64,000 nt of DNA from Micromonospora nigra (GCF_900091585.1 NZ_FMHT01000003.1:2341501-2405500), one strand, 5' to 3'; positions 8,518 to 17,386 are shown, counted from the first letter of the stretch. Numbers and translations: made by a program. The notes: a model not told the origin generated them from the sequence alone.

Positions 8518-9522
8518 TCAGCTGAACAGCGGGCGGGCCAGGAAGTACATCAGGGCGCCAATGGAGCCGGCTGCGGGGAAGGTCAGGATCCAGGCTCCGA
8601 TGATGTTGCCGGCCACCCCCCACCGCACGGCGGACAGCCGCTTGGTGGCGCCGACCCCCATGATCGCCGAGGTGATCGTGTGGGTGGTCGAGATCGGGGC
8701 ACCGAGCACCAGCGCGTTGAAGTAGAGCACCGAGCTGGCCACGGTTTCGGCCGCGAAGCCCTCCGGCGGGCGCAGGTCGATGATCTTCCGACCGAGGGTC
8801 CGGATGATCCGCCAGCCCCCGGCGTAGGTGCCGGCGGCCAGGACGGCCGCCGAGGTCCAGAACGCCCACTCCGGGATGGACTCCGGGTTGTCCTGGTAGC
8901 CGCCCACGTAGAGGGCGAGCACCACGATGCCGATGGTCTTGGCGGCGTCCTGCATGCCGTGGCCGACCGACATGGCCGCCGCCGAGGCGGTCTGGGCCCA
9001 GCGGAAGCCCCGGTTGAGCTTGCCCGGGTGCCCCTTCCGGAAGATCCACTGCACGGCGATCATGACGATGTAACCGAGCAGGAAGCCGACCATCGGCGAC
9101 AGGACCATCGGGATGACGACGTTCTCGCCGAGACCGTCCCACAGCACCGTGCCGGAGGCCGCGACGGTCGAGCCGACCAGGCCGCCGATCAGCGCGTGCG
9201 ACGAGGACGAGGGCAGACCGAAGTACCAGGTGATGATGTTCCAGGTGATCGCACCGATGACACCGGCGAAGACGATCGCCAGGCTGGCCCGGCCGGTGGG
9301 CAGACTCACCAGGCCGCTGCCGACGGTCTTGGCCACCTCGGCACCGAAGTGGGCGCCGATGAAGTTGCCGACCGCCGCCATGGCCAGGGCCACCCTGGGG
9401 GTCAGGGCGCGGGTGGAGATGCTGGTGGCGATCGCGTTGGCGGCGTCGTGGAAGCCGTTGGTGTAGTCGAACACCAGGGCCACCCCGATCACCGCCAGCA
9501 CGGCGATGAGTTCGGGACTCAC
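8518..9522 (-). CDS. pit: PiT-family inorganic phosphate transporter
   Basis: A 334-aa membrane protein with about 9-10 hydrophobic segments and the two duplicated PiT signatures: DYTNGFHDAANAIATSIS near the N-terminus and MSVGHGMQDAAKTIG in the second half. It takes up phosphate by H+ or cation symport with low affinity. The start is GTG 9522. It lies 4 nt behind the DUF47 gene, the classic PhoU-like accessory of Pit, so the two form one operon. Upstream of that operon are three 11-bp repeats resembling a PHO box, suggesting PhoP control. Confidence 0.93.
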   Translation of the reverse strand: MSPELIAVLAVIGVALVFDYTNGFHDAANAIATSISTRALTPRVALAMAAVGNFIGAHFGAEVAKTVGSGLVSLPTGRASLAIVFAGVIGAITWNIITWYFGLPSSSSHALIGGLVGSTVAASGTVLWDGLGENVVIPMVLSPMVGFLLGYIVMIAVQWIFRKGHPGKLNRGFRWAQTASAAAMSVGHGMQDAAKTIGIVVLALYVGGYQDNPESIPEWAFWTSAAVLAAGTYAGGWRIIRTLGRKIIDLRPPEGFAAETVASSVLYFNALVLGAPISTTHTITSAIMGVGATKRLSAVRWGVAGNIIGAWILTFPAAGSIGALMYFLARPLFS

Positions 9523-9526
9523 GGCT

Positions 9527-10153
9527 TCAGGACTCCTTGACCGCGATGGTCTCGACGGTGTTCGCCACGTGCTCGAAGGCGTCGCAGGCGGCTTCCAGCT
9601 CGTCGGCGACCTCCTTCATCTTCAGCACGGTCAGGGCGTCGTACTCGCCGGAGAAGAGGCGGACCAGCAGCATCCGGTACGCCTGGTCGCCGTCGTTCTC
9701 CAGGCGGTTGCACTCGATCCAGTAGTCCTCAAGATCCTTCATCGACCTCAGCCGCGGCATCGCCTCGGCGGTCAGCTTCGCCTGCAGGTCGAGGACGTGC
9801 ACCAGCTCGTGCATCTCGCGGGGCAGCGAGGGGAGCTGGGTCAGGCCGTAGAGGTAGAGCAGGTTGCCGACCGCCTCGAGGTGGTCCATCACGTCGTCGA
9901 GCAGCGAGCCGAGCCGGTAGATGTCCTCCCGGTCGAACGGCGTGATGAAGGTGGAGTTGATCTTCTTGAACAGCTCGTGGGTGATCTGGTCGCTGTCGTG
10001 CTCGACCTCGGTGAGCCGCTCGCTGACCGACTGCACCTCGACGTCCGGCAGCGCCAGCTCGTTCAACAGCGCCGTGCCCTTCACCAGATTCTGCGCGGCC
10101 CTGGTGAACAGCTCGTAGAAGGCACCCTCGTTCGGGCGGAAGGAAAACTTCAC
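9527..10153 (-). CDS. DUF47 (PhoU-like) Pit accessory protein
   Basis: A 208-aa all-helical cytoplasmic protein beginning MKFSFRPNEGAFYELF, with conserved segments LTEVEHDSDQITHEL and FITPFDREDIYRLGSLLDDVMD that carry the E/DxxxD metal-binding pattern of PhoU/DUF47 proteins. It probably regulates the Pit transporter encoded 4 nt downstream. The start is GTG 10153, with GAGGT about 8 nt upstream; longer in-frame starts would add an unrelated Arg/Ala-rich tail. The 120 nt before the gene contain a possible -10 (TAGCAT, minus strand, about 10217-10222) and, further up, the PHO-box-like repeats at 10272-10304. Confidence 0.92.
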   Translation of the reverse strand: MKFSFRPNEGAFYELFTRAAQNLVKGTALLNELALPDVEVQSVSERLTEVEHDSDQITHELFKKINSTFITPFDREDIYRLGSLLDDVMDHLEAVGNLLYLYGLTQLPSLPREMHELVHVLDLQAKLTAEAMPRLRSMKDLEDYWIECNRLENDGDQAYRMLLVRLFSGEYDALTVLKMKEVADELEAACDAFEHVANTVETIAVKES

Positions 10154-10271
10154 AGCGCGGACCTCGTCGTGTCGGTGGAAGGGGTGGCGACCGCCCCGAA
10201 CGGCGGCTGCCCTGGGAATGCTAGGTGCCGGGTGAACCGGGGCTTCGGCGGCCCACCCCCGGCCAACCCGC

Positions 10272-10304
10272 ATTCACCGCCCGTTCAACTTCTGTTCACC
10301 TTGA
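10272..10304 (+). promoter_or_regulatory. PHO-box-like direct repeats (PhoP site candidate)
   Basis: Three adjacent 11-bp units, ATTCACCGCCC, GTTCAACTTCT and GTTCACCTTGA, match the G-TTCA-C pattern of the direct-repeat units bound by Streptomyces PhoP. They lie 120 nt upstream of the DUF47-pit operon and overlap the last codons of ppk2. A further GTTCACC lies on the minus strand at about 10231-10237. The flanking genes all handle phosphate, which fits PhoP control. Confidence 0.65.
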
Positions 10305-11231
10305 CCGTTCCTCCGTCCCCAGCAGCCGCTCCCGTTCCCGCCGGACGTCGAACCCGGCCGGCGGATACCCGAGATCGAGAGCGTCGAACGTCTCGCGGAG
10401 CAGGTGCGCCACCGCCCAGTCCCGGTACCACTTGCGGTCCGCCGGCACCACGAACCAGGGCGCCTCGTCCGTGCCGCACCGGCCCAGTGCCTCGGCGTAC
10501 GCGGCCTGGTAGTCGGCCCAGCGGGCCCGCGCGTCGACGTCCGACGGGTCGTACTTCCAGTGCTTGCCCGGGTCGGTCAGCCGCTCCAGCAGCCGCTCGG
10601 CCTGCTCACCGTAGGAGATGTGCAGGAACACCTTGACCAGGGTCACCCCGTCGTCGGTCAGCTCACGCTCGAAGTCGCCGATTTCCGCGTAGCGGGCCCG
10701 CCAGACCTCCTCCGGCACCAGCGACTCGACCCGCGGCACCAGCACGTCCTCGTAGTGCGACCGGTTGAAGATGCCGACGTGGCCGGGCTGCGGCAACTCC
10801 CGGCGGATCCGCCACAGGAAGTGCTGCCGCGCCTCCTCGGCCGTGGGTGGCCCGAACGAACGGATGTGCAGGCCGAGCGGGTTCATCGCACCGGCCACCC
10901 GCTTGATCGTGCCGTCCTTGCCCCCGCAGTCCATCGCCTGGAGCACCAGCAGCACCCGCCGGTCGGAGCCACCGGCCCGCGCACTCGCGAACAGCATCTC
11001 CTGCTGCCGCGCCAGCCCCGCACCGACCAGCCGCACCTGGTCCCGCGCCCAGGCCTTGGCGTCCACGCCCGTCACCTCCGGCCCCGGCAGGCCCGGCGTG
11101 GACCGGGGCTCCACCGCCGCCAGGTCGACCGGCCCACCGACCGGCAGCCGCAGCAGCCCACGCACCGTCCCGCCGACCGGCGTCACCACACCCGCACCAC
11201 CCGATGAGTCCATCTCCGGATCATCACCCAC
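10296..11231 (-). CDS. ppk2: polyphosphate kinase 2 family protein
   Basis: A protein of up to 311 aa with the PPK2 domain (about 60-290). Walker A is visible as QAMDCGGKDGTIKR, followed by the characteristic SFGPPTAEEARQHFLWR, IFNRSHYEDVLVPRV and WKYDPSDVDAR blocks; Walker B-like LVKVFLHIS follows. It transfers phosphate between polyphosphate and nucleotides; single-domain enzymes of this length usually phosphorylate NDPs or NMPs. The start is uncertain: GTG 11231 or the in-frame ATG 11213 both lack a clear Shine-Dalgarno. The gene precedes DUF47-pit on the same strand, giving a phosphate-handling neighbourhood. Confidence 0.9.
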   Translation of the reverse strand: MGDDPEMDSSGGAGVVTPVGGTVRGLLRLPVGGPVDLAAVEPRSTPGLPGPEVTGVDAKAWARDQVRLVGAGLARQQEMLFASARAGGSDRRVLLVLQAMDCGGKDGTIKRVAGAMNPLGLHIRSFGPPTAEEARQHFLWRIRRELPQPGHVGIFNRSHYEDVLVPRVESLVPEEVWRARYAEIGDFERELTDDGVTLVKVFLHISYGEQAERLLERLTDPGKHWKYDPSDVDARARWADYQAAYAEALGRCGTDEAPWFVVPADRKWYRDWAVAHLLRETFDALDLGYPPAGFDVRRERERLLGTEERSR

Positions 11232-11341
11232 CCCGGCGGCACCCGCATCCCGCCGGCCCCACGGCGGCTGTCACGTTCCGCACCCCTCACCCGTCAGCGG
11301 AGCACGGCAAAATCTGTCCACGACAGCGGGAGGAGTCGGAC

Positions 11342-12325
11342 ATGAGCGACGCGGAGGCGGACCGGGACCCGGCGGCGGAGTTCGAGGCCGAACGGGGGCG
11401 GCTCACCGCCGTGGCGTACCGGATGCTCGGCAGCCGCAGCGAGGCCGAGGACGCCGTCCAGGAGACCTGGTTGCGGTACGCGGGCGCGCTCGGTGACCCG
11501 GCGGCCCGCGCCGAGGTACGCCAGCTCGGCGCCTGGCTCACCACCACCTGCGCGCGGGTCTGCCTCGACGTGCTCCGCTCGGCGCGGGTGCGCCGCGAGG
11601 CGTACCCCGGGCAGTGGCTGCCCGAGCCGGAGGTCGCGCCCCTGGACGAGGGCCCCCGCGCCGACGGGTTCGCCCCCGACCCGCAGGAGCGGGCCGTCCG
11701 CGCCGACCAGGTCGACACCGCCCTGCGGGTGGTGCTGGACCGGCTCGGGCCGGAACAACGGGTCGCCTTCGTGCTGCACGACGTGTTCGGCGTGCCGTTC
11801 GGCCGCATCGCGGAGGCGCTCGGCACCACCGAGGCCGCCGCCCGCCAGCTGGCCTCCCGGGCCCGCCGGGCCGTGCACGCTCCCGACCGGCCCCGGCACA
11901 CCGCCGACCCGGCCGAACAGCGCCGGGTCGTCGCCGCCTTCGCCGCCGCCGCCCACTCCGGGCGGCTGGACGAGCTGGTGAAGGTGCTCGCCCCGGAGGT
12001 GGTGCTGATCGGCGACGGTGGCCGGCACTTCCGGGCCGGTCCGCGCCCGATCCTCGGCGCGGCCAAGGTGGGTCGCTTCGTGCTCGCCCTGTTCAGCGCG
12101 ACCGGGCACCACGCCGCCCACCTGCGGGCCCGCCCGGTGCTGGTGGACGGGGCCGTCGGGCTCCTGCTGGAGACCGTCTACGCCGACGGCCGGCCGGTGC
12201 GGCTGGTCAGCGCCTTCGCCGTGGCCGACGGTCGGATCACGGGCATCTTCAACCAGCTCAACCCGGAGAAGGTGGCCGGCGTGCCGGAGCTGGGCGCCGA
12301 CGACCGCTGGCCGCTGCGCTGGTGA
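11342..12325 (+). CDS. sigJ: ECF sigma factor of the SigJ/ECF41 type with SnoaL-like C-terminus
   Basis: A 327-aa protein. Sigma region 2 (LTAVAYRMLGSRSEAEDAVQ, WLRY) and region 4 (RVAFVLHDVFGVPFGRIAEA, ARQLASRARRAV) occupy about residues 15-190. The last 110 residues form a SnoaL/NTF2-like domain, which in this group takes the place of a separate anti-sigma factor and modulates activity. ATG 11342 has a strong GGGAGGAG 8 nt upstream. ECF41 genes commonly neighbour a carboxymuconolactone decarboxylase or oxidoreductase; none is adjacent here, so the regulon cannot be guessed from context. Confidence 0.9.
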   Translation: MSDAEADRDPAAEFEAERGRLTAVAYRMLGSRSEAEDAVQETWLRYAGALGDPAARAEVRQLGAWLTTTCARVCLDVLRSARVRREAYPGQWLPEPEVAPLDEGPRADGFAPDPQERAVRADQVDTALRVVLDRLGPEQRVAFVLHDVFGVPFGRIAEALGTTEAAARQLASRARRAVHAPDRPRHTADPAEQRRVVAAFAAAAHSGRLDELVKVLAPEVVLIGDGGRHFRAGPRPILGAAKVGRFVLALFSATGHHAAHLRARPVLVDGAVGLLLETVYADGRPVRLVSAFAVADGRITGIFNQLNPEKVAGVPELGADDRWPLRW

Positions 12326-12344
12326 CCGCGCGAGCCCGGCGCGG

Positions 12345-12851
12345 TCAGACCACCAGGGCGAGCCACTTGCGGTACGAGCTGGCGAACGGCTCCGTGCCGT
12401 CGCCGAGCGCCCCGAGCAGCCAGCGGGCCGCCGTCTCGGCCTCGACCACCAGGTCGTCCGGATAGCCGAACCGGGCCCGGTGCTCGGCGAACTCGTCCTC
12501 GTCGCGCAGCTCGACCAGGCCGGTGCCGCGCCGGCGCACCACGTCCAGGTCGAGGTCGACCAGGTGGACGACGTCGTCGCTCTCCCAGCGCGCCGGGCTG
12601 GCGATGTCGCAGTAGACCTCGCTGGTTCGCGGGGGCGGGTTGAACATGCCCGTCCACCAGGCCCGGTGGGGCACCAGGAGCACGAACGGGATCTGCTCGA
12701 CCGACGGCCGGCCGTGGTAGACGGAGCTGGTGCCGGCGGTGACCCCGAGCCACACGCCGAGATCGTCCTCGGCCAGGCGGCGGGCCGGGTAGTCGCGGTG
12801 GGCGCTGCCGTCGTACTTGCGGTAGATCACGCGGACCACGTCGCTCGGCAT
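12345..12851 (-). CDS. DUF402 domain protein
   Basis: A 168-aa protein with the DUF402 core (FMN-binding-split-like barrel): RDYPARRLAEDDLGVWLGV, WWTGMFNPPP and YCDIASPARWESDDVVHLVD followed by the acidic LDLDVVRRR segment, a likely metal-binding set. Some DUF402 proteins hydrolyse nucleoside diphosphates or phosphates, so a nucleotide phosphatase role is possible but unproven here. The start at 12851 is preferred to the upstream GTG 12860 because TAGGGT ends 7 nt before it, matching the leaderless pattern of the window. It is convergent with the sigma factor gene. Confidence 0.8.
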   Translation of the reverse strand: MPSDVVRVIYRKYDGSAHRDYPARRLAEDDLGVWLGVTAGTSSVYHGRPSVEQIPFVLLVPHRAWWTGMFNPPPRTSEVYCDIASPARWESDDVVHLVDLDLDVVRRRGTGLVELRDEDEFAEHRARFGYPDDLVVEAETAARWLLGALGDGTEPFASSYRKWLALVV

Positions 12852-12990
12852 GATTCGCACCCTAGCCGATTCGGCGCAGCCGTCGCCGTCGGGAAGTTAC
12901 CGGACTCCGGGGTCACGATGACCGATCGGGGACGTCGCCACGCGGTGGCGCGGCGGGGGCGGTGTCGGGGCCGGCGGGTACCGTCGCACG

Positions 12991-15141
12991 GTGACTCCGC
13001 TGCGCACCGCCACCGGCTCCGCCTCCCCGTCGAGCCGGCCCCGGGGCCGGCGTCGGGGTGACCGGCCGAGCGGGGCCGAGCTGCTCGCCGCCGCGGTCGG
13101 CGCGGTGCCCGGCGGCGCGGCGCGGCCCGGCCAGCAGCAGATGGCGGAGGCCATCGAGGAGTGCGTCCGGGACCGGGAACACCTGCTGGTGCAGGCCGGC
13201 ACCGGCACCGGCAAGTCGCTGGCCTACCTCGCCCCCGCCCTGACCGTCGACGGGCCGGTGGTGGTCTCCACCGCCACCCTGGCACTACAGTCCCAGCTCG
13301 TCGAGCACGACCTGCCCCGGCTGGCCGACGCCGTCGAGCCGCTGCTCGGGCGACGACCCACCTTCGCGGTGCTCAAGGGCCGGCACCACTACCTGTGCCT
13401 GGCCCGCCTCGACGGCTCCACCGAGGCGGAACCGGAGGACACCCTCTTCGACGCCCCGGCACCCAGGGCGGGCGGCGGCACGAAGTGGCTCGGCGAGGCC
13501 GGCCGGCTCGGCAGGCAGGTGCAACGGCTGCGCGACTGGGCGATGGAGACCGACACCGGCGACCGTGACGAACTCGACCCGGGTGTCGACGAGCAGGCCT
13601 GGCGGCTGGTCTCCATGCCGGCCCGCGAGTGCGTCGGTGCCGCCCGCTGCGCGTTCGGCGCGGAGTGCTTCGCCGAGGCGTCCCGGGCCCGCGCGCGTGA
13701 GGCCGACATCGTGGTCACCAACCACAGCCTGCTCGCGGTCGACATGCTCGCCGGCCGGCACATCGTCCCCCCGCACAGGCTGCTGGTCGTGGACGAGGCC
13801 CACGAGCTGGCCGACCGGGTCTCGTCGGCCGCCCAGGCCGAGCTGGTGCCCGAACTGATCGACCGGTCCGCCCGGCGGGCCCGCCCGTTGCTGCGACCGG
13901 AGACCGCCGACGCGCTCACCGCGGCCGGCGACGCGCTGGCGGTGGGGCTGGCCGAAGCGCCCGTCGGACGGCTCACCGGCGAGCTGCCGGGGCCGTTGCG
14001 CGAGGCGTGCACCCTGCTGGACGCGGCCACCCGCGCCGCGCTCGACGCTGTCGGCGACGTGAAGGCCGACGACCCGGATCCGGTGCGTAAGCAGCAGGCC
14101 AAGGCCGTCCTCGACGAGTTGTCCACGACCGCCCAGCGGCTGCTGGAGGAGGCCGACCACGACGTGGCCTGGGTGGAACGCAACGACACCACGGGTCGCC
14201 GTGCGCTGGTCGTGGCCCCCCTGTCGGTGGCCGGCACCCTCGCCACCCACCTGTACGAGGACCGCACGGTCGTCGCCACCTCCGCGACGCTGACGCTGGG
14301 CGGCCGGTTCGACACGGTGGCCCGCGCGCTGGGCCTGGAGGCACCCGCCGCCGCCCCGCCGTCACCGGCCGCCGCCGCCCTGGCGGCCTCGACCGCCCGG
14401 CCGGACCCCGGCGGGGGTCACCTGCCGGCCGCCGGCGGGGCGGCGGGTCCGGGGCCGGCGACCTCGGGACCGGGCTGGCGGTCGCTGGACGTGGGCTCGC
14501 CGTTCGACTACGCGCGGCAGGGCATCCTGTACGTCGCCGCCCACCTGCCCCGGCCCAGTGTCTCCGGTCTGCCGGACGCGGCCGGGGAGGAACTGCTCGC
14601 GCTGGTCACCGCGCTCGGCGGGCGTACCCTCGGGCTCTTCTCCTCACGGCGGGCCGCCCAGCAGGCGGCGGAGCTGCTGCGCGCGCGGACCGACCTGCCG
14701 GTGCTGTTGCAGGGCGAGGAGGCGCTGCCGCTGCTGGTCCGCCGGTTCCGGGAGGAGCGGTCGAGCTGCCTGTTCGGCGTCATGTCCCTGTGGCAGGGGG
14801 TGGACGTGCCGGGCGACTCCTGCCAGCTCGTGGTCATCGACCGGCTGCCGTTCCCCCGGCCCGACGAACCGCTGGCCGCTGCCCGCGCCGCCGCCGTCGA
14901 CGCCAACGGCGGGTCGGGTTTCGCGGCGGTCAGCGTGCCGATCGCCGCAGTCCGGCTCGCGCAGGGTGTGGGCCGGCTGATCCGGGCCACCGGCGACCGG
15001 GGGGTGGTGGCGGTGCTCGACTCCCGGCTGGAGACCGCTCGGGGGTACGGGCCCTTCCTGCGCCGCTCCCTGCCGCCGTTCTGGTACACGACCCGCCCCG
15101 AGGTGGCGCGCGGCGCGCTGACCCGCCTCGCCGCTTCCTGA
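12991..15141 (+). CDS. dinG: DinG/XPD-type ATP-dependent DNA helicase
   Basis: A 716-aa superfamily 2 helicase. Walker A is GTGTGKS (residues 70-76), the DEAH box is VVDEAHE, and the Cys residues in and around ECVGAARCAFGAECF fit the iron-sulfur cluster of the XPD/DinG family; motif VI is AQGVGRLIRATGDRG. Family role: 5'-3' unwinding of D-loops, R-loops and damaged forks. A Pro/Ala/Gly-rich insert of about 50 residues (around 450-500) interrupts the second half and is probably a disordered linker. GTG 12991 lies 6 nt after TACCGT (12979-12984) with no Shine-Dalgarno, a leaderless start. Confidence 0.93.
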   Translation: MTPLRTATGSASPSSRPRGRRRGDRPSGAELLAAAVGAVPGGAARPGQQQMAEAIEECVRDREHLLVQAGTGTGKSLAYLAPALTVDGPVVVSTATLALQSQLVEHDLPRLADAVEPLLGRRPTFAVLKGRHHYLCLARLDGSTEAEPEDTLFDAPAPRAGGGTKWLGEAGRLGRQVQRLRDWAMETDTGDRDELDPGVDEQAWRLVSMPARECVGAARCAFGAECFAEASRARAREADIVVTNHSLLAVDMLAGRHIVPPHRLLVVDEAHELADRVSSAAQAELVPELIDRSARRARPLLRPETADALTAAGDALAVGLAEAPVGRLTGELPGPLREACTLLDAATRAALDAVGDVKADDPDPVRKQQAKAVLDELSTTAQRLLEEADHDVAWVERNDTTGRRALVVAPLSVAGTLATHLYEDRTVVATSATLTLGGRFDTVARALGLEAPAAAPPSPAAAALAASTARPDPGGGHLPAAGGAAGPGPATSGPGWRSLDVGSPFDYARQGILYVAAHLPRPSVSGLPDAAGEELLALVTALGGRTLGLFSSRRAAQQAAELLRARTDLPVLLQGEEALPLLVRRFREERSSCLFGVMSLWQGVDVPGDSCQLVVIDRLPFPRPDEPLAAARAAAVDANGGSGFAAVSVPIAAVRLAQGVGRLIRATGDRGVVAVLDSRLETARGYGPFLRRSLPPFWYTTRPEVARGALTRLAAS

Positions 15142-15150
15142 CCGGCCCGT

Positions 15151-15188
15151 CGGCCCGCACGGCCCGGGGCACCGGGTCGCGCGGGCCG
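15151..15188. terminator. hairpin between convergent dinG and AI-2E permease genes
   Basis: CGGCCCGC at 15151-15158 pairs with GCGGGCCG at 15181-15188, a perfect 8-bp stem around a GC-rich loop that can pair further. It lies between two convergent stop codons. Confidence 0.6.
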
Positions 15189-15193
15189 GGGCG

Positions 15194-16492
15194 TCAGGGA
15201 GACTGCGCGGCGACGACCACGGCGTCGGGTGGGGTGTCGGGGACGCTCCGGGCGGAGAGGCGGCGGATCGCCGTGTTGAGGACCGCGATCAGCGGCACCG
15301 CGACGAGCGCCCCGGTGATCCCGGCGAGCACCACCCCGGCGGTCAGACCGATGATCACCGCGAGGGGGTGGATGGCGACCGCGCGGCCCATGATCAGTGG
15401 CTGGAGGACGTTTCCCTCCAACTGCTGCACGCCGATCACCGCGCCGAGGATGATCAGTGCGGTCACCGCCCCGCTGTCGACCAACGCGACCAGCACCGCC
15501 ACGCCGCCCGACAGGGTCGCGCCGACGATCGGGATGAACGCGCCGAGGAAGACCAGCGCGGCCAGCGGGAAGGCGAACGGAACGTCGAAGATGACCAGGA
15601 AGATGCCGATGCCGACCGCGTCGATGAAGGCCACCAGCACGGTCGCCCGTACGTAGGCGACCAGGGTGGACCACGCTGCTCGGCCGGCGTCGTCGACCTT
15701 CCAGCGCGCGGCGACCGGCAGCAGCCGGACCAGGAAGCGCCAGATCATGGAGCCGTCGCGAAGGAAGAAGAAGGTCGCGAAGAGCACCAGCAGTGCGCCG
15801 GTCAGCACCTCGGCCAGGGTCGTCGCCGTGGAGAGCGCTCCGCTGGTGAACCGTTCGGTGTTGTTGTTGACCCACTGCTGGGCCTCGTCGAGATAGCGGT
15901 CGAGCTGGTTGTCGGACAGGTGCAGCGGCCCGGTCCTGAGCCAGTCCTGGATCTGCCGCAGGCCCTGCGAGGACTTCTCGCTCAGCTCCGGCACGCCCTG
16001 GATGAACTCGTTGACCACCAGGGTCAGCGTGCCGACCACCCCGGCCAGGCCGCCGACCAGCACCACGGCCGTCGCCAGGGACCGGGGCAGCCGGGCCCGC
16101 AGCAACCAGCCCACCGCCGGCGCGAGCAACGCCGACAACAGCATCGCGACCGCCAACGGGATGATCACGATGCTGATGGTGCTGACCACCTCCATCAGCG
16201 CCCAGAAGACGACGCCGATGACGATCAGCCGCCACGACCAGGCGGCGGCGATCCGCAGGGCGTGCGGCACGTCCGCGTCGTCCCGGCTGGCGGTCGAGTG
16301 GTGCGCCGATTCCTGGGGCTCGCCTTCCACCACGGTCGCCGTGGGCGGCGCGGTCGGCCCCGGCGAGCTGGGCGACGCCGTCCTGGCCGGCTCCGGCACG
16401 TCCGGCGGTCGCGCCCGCCCGGCACGTACCGCCTCCCGTCCCGACTCGTAGGCGCGGCGCAGCCGCCCACGCATCCGCTCGAAGCGGTTCAA
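15194..16492 (-). CDS. AI-2E family (TerC/TqsA-like) membrane transporter
   Basis: A 432-aa protein with a Pro/Thr-rich cytoplasmic N-terminus (about 1-80), seven or eight membrane helices and the conserved central periplasmic region. Family blocks visible: FFFLRDGSMIWRFLVRLLP, GIFLVIFDVPFAFPLAALVF and LEGNVLQPLIMGRAV (the family's most conserved segment). Members export autoinducer-2 or other small solutes, or act as antiporters; the substrate here is unknown. TTG 16492 is taken as start because GGGAGG stands 5 nt before it; ATG 16474 is an alternative. It is convergent with dinG and divergent from the GroES-like gene. Confidence 0.88.
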   Translation of the reverse strand: MNRFERMRGRLRRAYESGREAVRAGRARPPDVPEPARTASPSSPGPTAPPTATVVEGEPQESAHHSTASRDDADVPHALRIAAAWSWRLIVIGVVFWALMEVVSTISIVIIPLAVAMLLSALLAPAVGWLLRARLPRSLATAVVLVGGLAGVVGTLTLVVNEFIQGVPELSEKSSQGLRQIQDWLRTGPLHLSDNQLDRYLDEAQQWVNNNTERFTSGALSTATTLAEVLTGALLVLFATFFFLRDGSMIWRFLVRLLPVAARWKVDDAGRAAWSTLVAYVRATVLVAFIDAVGIGIFLVIFDVPFAFPLAALVFLGAFIPIVGATLSGGVAVLVALVDSGAVTALIILGAVIGVQQLEGNVLQPLIMGRAVAIHPLAVIIGLTAGVVLAGITGALVAVPLIAVLNTAIRRLSARSVPDTPPDAVVVAAQSP

Positions 16493-16650
16493 GCGCACCT
16501 CCCGGCAAGAGACTCGGCCCGCCCACGATGTCGGGCGCACAGGATACGCCCGCACGCGCCACGCTAGGGCAGTTGCGCCACACAGTGCCCGACCGGACCC
16601 CGCGGTAACCACCGGCGGCGCACCGACCCGGACACGGTAGCGTCTGCGGC

Positions 16651-16989
16651 GTGACCGCCGACCCGAATCTCGACACCGGCCTGCCGATCCGCCTGCTGCA
16701 CGACCGCGTGCTGGTGCGGACGGAGGGCGGCGAGGGTGAGCGCCGTTCCACCGCCGGCATCGTCATCCCGGCCACCGCCGCCGTGGGCAGACGTCTGGCC
16801 TGGGCCACCGCCGTGGGCGTCGGACCGAACGTGCGGTCCATCGTCTCCGGCGACCGGGTGCTCTTCGACCCCGACGACCGCTCCGAGGTCGAGTTGCACG
16901 GCCAGGGGTACGTCCTGCTGCGCGAACGCGACGTGCACGCCGTGGCCGCCGAGCGCGTCGACAACGACGCCACCGGCCTCTATCTCTGA
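16651..16989 (+). CDS. GroES-family co-chaperonin-like protein
   Basis: A 112-aa protein with the GroES beta-barrel pattern: PIRLLHDRVLVRTEGGEGE, RRSTAGIVIPATA (the mobile-loop region), GDRVLFDPDDRSEVELHG and YVLLRERDVHAV. It is longer than classical GroES (about 97-100 aa), with extra residues at both ends, and stands alone far from groEL at 28 kb. It may be a second, divergent co-chaperonin rather than the main one. The GTG start at 16651 lies 7 nt after TAGCGT (16638-16643), so the mRNA is probably leaderless. No CIRCE element precedes it. Confidence 0.85.
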   Translation: MTADPNLDTGLPIRLLHDRVLVRTEGGEGERRSTAGIVIPATAAVGRRLAWATAVGVGPNVRSIVSGDRVLFDPDDRSEVELHGQGYVLLRERDVHAVAAERVDNDATGLYL

Positions 16990-17111
16990 CCGGGCACGAC
17001 GCCACCGGCCGCCACCGTTGAGCCCGGTTGGCGGCCTTCACCCGGTCCGGCGTCGTTTGCCGCGCCTCCCGTCGGGAAGCCAGCCGCACCAGCCGGCCCT
17101 GGGGAGGGATC

Positions 17112-17279
17112 ATGCCGGTATTCGTGAAGAAGGTGTTGACCTGGGGAAGCGTCGCGTTCCTGATCTACTTCATGGCCTTTCGGCCGGACGGCGCGGCGCA
17201 GATGTTCAAGGCCATCGGTGGCGCGCTGATGATGATGGCGCAGGGCCTCGGTGACTTTCTCACCAGCCTGATGAGTTGA
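17112..17279 (+). CDS. small single-span membrane protein
   Basis: A 55-aa protein starting MPVFVKKVLTWG, with one hydrophobic stretch (about 8-22) and a second amphipathic, Met-rich part (AIGGALMMMAQGLGDFL). The ATG at 17112 has GGGGAGGG 4 nt upstream, a good ribosome-binding site, so it is probably translated. The name and function are unknown; similar short proteins are widespread next to GroES-like or tRNA genes in Micromonosporaceae as far as memory allows, which is not checked. It lies 122 nt after the GroES-like gene. Confidence 0.7.
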   Translation: MPVFVKKVLTWGSVAFLIYFMAFRPDGAAQMFKAIGGALMMMAQGLGDFLTSLMS

Positions 17280-17326
17280 CCGGGCGTCGACCGGCCGGAG
17301 ACGAAGCGGTCCCGGCCGGCCGGCGC

Positions 17327-17378
17327 GGCCGGCACGGGCGAACGGGCCGGCACGGGCGAACGGGCCGGCACGGGCGAA
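17327..17378 (+). repeat. 18-bp tandem repeat, nearly three copies
   Basis: Two identical 18-bp units (17327-17344, 17345-17362) and a third copy differing only at its end (17363-17378+) lie just past the end of the PrsW gene. Each unit contains GGCCGGCACGGGCGAA. No gene uses it with any support. Confidence 0.9.
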
Positions 17379-17386
17379 GCCGGCCG

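Noticed and set aside
14508..16973. 821-codon minus-strand frame across dinG, the AI-2E gene and the GroES-like gene
   Set aside because: It runs through three real genes in other frames, is Ser/Arg/Gly-rich and matches no family.
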